DNA from: Linum tenue
Taxonomy: Eukaryota > Streptophyta > Magnoliopsida > Malpighiales > Linaceae
NCBI GenBank assembly: GCA_946122785.1
Contig: CAMGYJ010000003.1
Coordinates: 30,459,811 to 30,523,810 of the forward strand
Direction: 5' to 3'
Length of the DNA: 64,000 nt
Positions 58,251 through 64,000 of the stretch are shown here, piece by piece (the stretch's first letter is position 1; the number at the start of each line of letters is the position of its first letter). The position numbers and the translations under genes are program-made. The notes beneath the pieces were generated by a model. That model did not search any database. It had not been told where the DNA came from and saw nothing but the letters and a program-made list of their open reading frames with translations.

Positions 58251-59518
58251 ACTGCAACGGCCGTGGACCTCTTATCGACAGAGGACGACATTCTCTTTTG
58301 GAGGCCAACAACAGATGGGAAGTTCTCGACCAAGACTGCATACCAGATGCTGCTGCCGCCGCCAAGCAATCCGGACCAACACCTATGGCAGAAAATATGG
58401 AAGTTATCAGTTCATGAAAGGGTTGGATTTTCATTTGGTTGGTAGCTCATGGGAGGATTAATTGCAATGAACAGAGGGTAGCAAGGCATGTGGCACAAGA
58501 CTCTAGTTGCTACAGGTTTGCCTCCCAGAGCGAGTCCATCTTGCACATATTCAGGGACTGCCCCTCGACAACATTTTCTGTGGATGCGGACTATTCCGAC
58601 CGCCCGACAACATGGTTTCTTCACTCTTCCCTTTGATACTTGGCTAAGGAGGAACCTTGATTGTGAAGAGACGACTATGGCAGAGGTTCCGTGGAGCGCT
58701 TTTTTCAGTATAGCCCTTTGGAGCCTCTGAAAAAACAGAAACGAGGGAAGCTTTGGTGGAATCTTGAGAATCCTCTCCCCTCCTTCTCTCGTCCAGGCTG
58801 TCAAGATCAAGGCAACTTTGTGGTTTAAAGCCTGGACAATACCAATAGCTATCCCGGAGCGCCGTCTTTCCCCTCCCCAGCACACCACGATGGCCATTGG
58901 GTGGAAGCCTCCGCCCACGGGTTGGATGAAACTGAATGTTGATGGATCTGCCGACGGGATCAGGGGCTAGCAGGAGCGGGCGGAGTGTTGCAGGATGCTG
59001 ACAGGAATTGGGTTCGAGGCTTCATCGCAAGTTTGGGCACATGTACAACCACTATGGCTGAGCTTTGGGCGATCTATCATAGGCTGGGAATGGCTTGGAA
59101 GTTAGGCTGCATAATACTTATCATCGAGTCGGATTCCCAAACGGCAATCCGACTATAGAAAACAGGTCGGATCCTCTTCACTCTTATGCCACTCTTCTCT
59201 AGGCTATCAGACGCATAATTGCTCAGGACTGAGTGGTAAATCTAACTCATACGTACCGGGAAGGGACTAGAGTCGCGGACTGGCTCTCGAAGCACAGTCT
59301 CATCTATCCCTACGGGATGTACGAGTTAGAGGCACCACCTAAAGGTTTACTCTCGACTCTGCGGATGATACTAATGGAGCTACTATGGACAGGAGGGTTG
59401 CATTTCCCCGCCTCCTCCCCTACCTGGTGTCTCGTCTCTCCCTGTAATTCCCTTCCTGTTCTTTGGCCTCGCGCCTCCTGTGAAAGCAAAAAATAAAATA
59501 AAATACTAACCTATAGCC
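58251..59518 (+). pseudogene. LINE 3' end: zf-RVT and RNase H (copy 2)
   Basis: Counterpart of 39618-40885, with the same frameshifts and stops. Confidence 0.8.
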
Positions 59519-59852
59519 ATGTGCATGCATAGAGATTTGATCCCCCTAGTGTTGTAGCTTGCGTACGTCTTTGGTTAGGGTTTCTCCCCAGGGAGCGGAT
59601 ATGGTGACAATACCATATTTGTTGTTATTGTAACAACAACATAGGTGGACCAATAGGAACCCAACATTCTGCATACTTTTCAAATTCATGCGTTGACTAG
59701 GGTAAAATACAAAGGAAGGGTATTTTTGTCCTACCGAAAATTACAAGCTCCTTTTGTCCGAAAATTTCCAGCTCGTTTCTCTCTCCCCCACTTTATTCTC
59801 TGTCCAATCGCGCGGCGCCGAGGCTGAACGAGGGCGACGAATCCTCATCGGA

Positions 59853-60050
59853 GCAACTACTGCAACGACGGCGACGAGATCCTGATCGCAGCAACTACAA
59901 CAACGGCGGCGACGAGATCCTGATCGCAGCAGCAACAGCAACGGCGGCAAGGAGATCCTGATCGCAGCAGCTACAACAACGGCGGCGACGAGATCTGATC
60001 GCAGCAGCTATCGCAACGGCGGCGACGGCGGAGCAAGCTCCTGATCGTAG
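59853..60050. repeat. 38-bp minisatellite (copy 2)
   Basis: Counterpart of 41220-41417, with the same unit number and variants. Confidence 0.85.
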
Positions 60051-60064
60051 CTAAGACATTGACG

Positions 60065-63000
60065 ATGGACGAGAATCGTGTAGATGAAGTTTCTGTTGGT
60101 TCTGTAGATGCTCAACAACTCCTGCAAATTGCAACATCTTCTGACAATGCAACAGAAGTTGGATATCAGCTGGAAACCTCTATTTCCACCAACAGTGGCA
60201 ACAATGAACAAGAAGAAGGTACGCTCAACTCAATCCTTCCTGTTTTCTTACAATGAGCACCACAATCACGCTTATACAAGCCATTTACCATATCATAAGC
60301 ACTACCAATCAAACCGCCCACAAAAATCCCACAAACGATACCAAAAGCATTGCCAAACACACCACATTCTTCCCAAAACAAACCACAGGAAAAAAAGAGA
60401 CAATCAACCAAAACACTTTAAAAACAAACCACAATACTTCTTAAACGCACCAAAACACCTCCAATGCACACCATTAAAACCTAAATCGTTACATTCCGCA
60501 ATCTGTTTGTAAAAAAAAGCACACTGTAATGCAAACCATAAATGTTATAAAAGAATCATGAATAACTACAATGCAAACCACTTTTCTAGCAAAATATCAT
60601 CACAAGATGAAATGATTAAACCGCCCACAAAAATCCCACAAACGATACCAAAAGCATCGCCAAACACACCACATTCTTCCCAAAACAAACCACAGTAAAA
60701 AAAGAGACAATCAACCAAAACACTTTAAAAACAAACCACAATACTTCTTAAACGCACCAAAACACCTTCAATACACACCATTAAAACGTTAATCGTTCCA
60801 TTCCGCAATCTGTTTGTAAAAAAAATCATACACTGTAATGCAAACCATAAATGTCATAAAAGCATCATGAATAACTACAACGCAAACCACTTTTCACTTT
60901 TCTAGTAATATTATCGCAAGATGAAATGATCAAGTGCTCATTTCTTTCATCATTGCTTACAGGTGTGACATCAACAGGTCCGAGTCAGACTACACTAGTT
61001 TGGGGTTGGCATTCAAAACCATTGAGGAAGCAAAACAATTCTACAAGAACTATGCTCACGATCTTGGCTTCAGCTTGAGGGACATGTGAGCTGTCAAACG
61101 TTCTACAAAAAGACAGCCAACCAAAACAGCACGATATGCTAGGTATTGTTGCAGCAAAGAAGGATACAAGACCACAAGCAAGTCAAATCCCAAGAATAAA
61201 GGATCAATAGATGTCAAGGCTTATCAACGTGCTGTACCAGAAACTAGAGTTGGCTGCCCAGCTATAATAAAATTCAGATATGATCTCGAGAAGGATGAAT
61301 GGCTGCTGGACAAGTGGATAACAGAACACAACCATGATCTTCTCCCTCCAAAATTCAAACATCTCTTGAGGTCGAACAAGGGGATCTCAGAAATGCATGC
61401 AATGGTCGCAAAAGTGCATGCAGATTGTGGAGTTTCACTACGGAAATCATATGAGTTGTTCACCACAACTTCAGGGGGAGGGAGAATGTACCTTTTACCC
61501 CTCATGATCTGAAGAACTATATCACAGGGACAAGGCAGAAATCAATGAAACCAGGAGAAGCAACTATACTTCTTGAACATTTTCGCCATGAAGCTTACAA
61601 GAATCCATCATTCTTCTATGAAATTGAGGTAGATAGTAACGAAGATATTGCAAGTATATTCTGGGCTGATGCAAGAATGCGGTTTGACTACAGTTGCTTC
61701 GGAGATATGATCAGCTTCGACACCACATACAGGACAAACCAGAATTATCGTCCACTAGGTCAGTATTTCTTGCACTAGTTAATTTTCTTAAGATTTCGAA
61801 GTTGAATGCATACCAAACATTACACAATGCATTAGGAGGTTTCTGGTGTGATTTTGCAAATGTTGTGGTTTGCTTTGTGAGGTTTATGGTTTTCTTTGTG
61901 AGGTTTGTGGTTTTCTTTGTGAGGTTTGTGGTTTGCATTAATAGGTTTCTGGTCTGATTCCGCAAATGTTGTGGTTTGCTTTGTGAGGTTTGTGGTCTGT
62001 TTTATAAGATTTGTGGTGTGCATTAGAAGATTTGTGGTTTGCATTAAGAAGGATTCCTTGCACTAGATAATTTTCTTGATATTTCGAAATTGAATGCATA
62101 CCAAACATTACGCAATGCATACCACAAACCTCCTAAACCATACTAAAAACGTCCTGAAGCACACCATATATATCATAAAAGACAGTTTTTGTTTGTTTCA
62201 ATGTTTAATTCTATGTTGTTCTTTTTTTTATTTTTAAATTACAGCTTTGTTTGTTGGCTTCAACCACCATCGTGCACTTTGCATCTTCGGGGCTGCTCTC
62301 CTATATGATGAAACAACCGCTACATTCAAGTGGTTATTCGATGCATTCTTGAAATGTATGTCAGGCATCCGACCAACATCAATATTCACCGACCAAGCTG
62401 CTGCAATCGCCGCTGGGATTAGATCTGTCATTCCTGAAGCATTCCATGGCTTGTGTACTTTTCATATCAAGCAGAATGCAATGAAGCATCTCGACACCAC
62501 AAACACAAACATTCTAGAAGATCTGAAATATGTCACTTTTGGAGTAGAAAATGAGGAGGAATTTGAGTACAATTGGTCAAGTTTGCTAGACACATATTAT
62601 CCAGAAGAAGGCACCAATCCAAGGAACTGGTTGGATTCAATTTACAAGGTGAGAAAACAGTGGTCTTCAGCATGGATTAAGGACCACTTCACAGCTGGTA
62701 TGCGAAGCTCGCAGCTGAGTGAGTCTTGTAACAACAACCTCCGAAACTACCTTCAACCAGATGACAACCTAGTTGAGTTCTTCACATACTTCAACAAGTT
62801 GCTCGAATGGAAAAGATCAGACGAAATGGACATGGATTATCAAATGGCAAACACAGTCCCAAACAACATGTACGTATTACTTCCTTTATTTGAACTTTTT
62901 ATACTGTAGAATGCACCCACAGAATAGTTGAATACAACCCAGATACCACCTAAACCAACCCAAAAACCCTACAATCCACACCACAGGCAACCTAATCCAA

Positions 63001-64000
63001 ACCATAAACATCACAATGCACACCGCACACCGCACAAGCTTAAACAACCCAAATACCACCTAAACCAACCCAAAAACCCTACAATCCACACCACAGACCA
63101 CCTAATACAACCCATAAACACCACAATCCACACCACACACGACTTAAAATAACCCATAAATCCCACAATCCGCACCACAAACAGTACAATACATACCATA
63201 AAATCATTAATGTAGACAAGATGCTTTATGAATGATTGTATGTTGTATGTCATCTTCCAACAGTTATGACAGAAGCCCACTTGTTCAGCAAGTCGCAAAA
63301 TTATACACAACTAAGATCTACAGTTCTTTCCTTGAGGAGTATTCAGAAAGCCTTGCTTTTTTTTGTGTTCCTGAATGAGTCTATGGATAGAGATGGAATG
63401 ACAGCTTATGAAGTGAAGAAACTGGGAGGATTCGTCAAAAGAGTCGTGTTAGTGAACAAAGAGGAGAAGAAATACAAGTGCTCATGTCGTTTGTTTGAAA
63501 GTTCAGGCTGGTTGTGCAGACATGTAATCAGGCAGATAGAGATGGTTGGATTCAATGGTGATGATATTGAGCAATTGACTATCCCTAAGGAATACATTCT
63601 GCCACGATGGACGAGAGATGCCAAATCTGGAGAGAAGTTCACAATAAACACAACAGAATGTGCTGCAACAGATACTTATGTAGGGAGGTATCAAGAACTG
63701 TGTGCTAGCATGGTTATCCTAGCAACAAAAGTCTCAATTAATGACAAGGTCTTCTCAATGGTTAAGGAAAAGATTGCAGAGCTCACTAAACTAGCTTTTC
63801 AAAGCCTTCAGACTCAAGAAACTCAGCAAACAGTACCTGGTAATTTCACACATCTTGTTAGCATCTCTACTTATATTCACCAGTAATTGCTTAATCCAAG
63901 CCACTAATGATCTAATGCAAACCATAAACATCTTAATCCAATCCATTAATTGCTTAATCCCTACTTATGTTCACCAGTATCTTGCATATTGCTTTTTCAA
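60065..64000 (+). pseudogene. FAR1-type MULE transposase (copy 2, runs off the window)
   Basis: Counterpart of 41432-45582 with exons 60065-60218, 60963-61758, 62245-62869 and 63265-63839. The last exon would begin at 64004. The TGA (61087-61089) and frame changes are identical to copy 1, so the disruptions predate the duplication, or both copies are one locus assembled twice. Confidence 0.8.

Larger units (their letters stand above)
48011..64000. repeat. Tandem duplication, unit 2 (15,990 bp in window, incomplete)
   Basis: Repeats 29378-45367 base for base wherever compared, with no indel: all coordinates shift by 18,633, including microsatellite and homopolymer runs. It continues past the window end, so its right boundary is unseen. 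Confidence 0.97.

Noticed and set aside
1..64000. tRNA or rRNA genes
   Set aside because: No cloverleaf with A and B box motifs and no rRNA-like stretch was recognised. The tRNA-Met-like match at 36526-36538 is a retroelement primer-binding site.

Overview
The window looks like nuclear DNA from a flowering plant, probably a eudicot. The evidence is short-exon genes with GT-AG introns, a plant cytosolic UDP-xylose synthase, a plant heterochromatic H2A.W-type histone with a C-terminal SPKK-like tail, a lysine-rich plant H2B, the plant-type 6 kDa mitochondrial ATP synthase subunit, and a dense mix of plant transposon families. I did not identify the species.

Only four kinds of host gene are well supported. 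They are a 12-coding-exon UDP-glucuronate decarboxylase (6838-10747, +), the ATP synthase 6 kDa subunit (17408-17681, -), histone H2A.W (26905-27493, +), and histone H2B (30848-31288, -) with an identical second copy at 49481-49921.

Layout. 1-5800: MITE-like elements, Ty3/gypsy debris, an inverted-repeat element and a poly(A) retroposon. 5800-11800: the UXS gene and its flanks. 11800-13660: two Tourist-like MITEs of one family. 15400-18000: the ATP synthase gene with a hAT element just downstream. 18330-20840: a broken MuDR-type element whose promoter carries eight 25-bp palindromes. 21550-26130: Copia and gypsy remnants, a palindrome-rich MITE, a hAT element and a third Tourist-like MITE. 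26600-27500: H2A.W.

From 29378 to the end the window is one 18,633-bp unit (29378-48010) followed head-to-tail by a copy of itself (48011 onward, cut by the window end after 15,990 bp). Every position I compared sits at exactly the same offset, including both ends of a 93-bp GA tract. It is therefore either an extremely recent tandem duplication or an assembly artefact. Each unit holds, in order, H2B, a non-autonomous Mutator-like element in the H2B upstream region, an inverted-repeat element with a hAT element nested in it, a gypsy gag fragment, a small LTR-retrotransposon with a hAT element nested in one LTR, further gypsy debris, a decayed LINE, and a Mutator-like element with a FAR1-type transposase. 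In the first unit a Ulp1-like SUMO-protease gene on the opposite strand is cut by the duplication junction.

The host genes do not form a pathway together, but H2A.W and H2B are both nucleosome components and lie 3.4 kb apart in convergent orientation. The points most worth a second look are the duplication, the palindrome array at 18420-18797, and the FAR1-transposase/Ulp1 element whose introns are built from CAAACCACA-like repeats.
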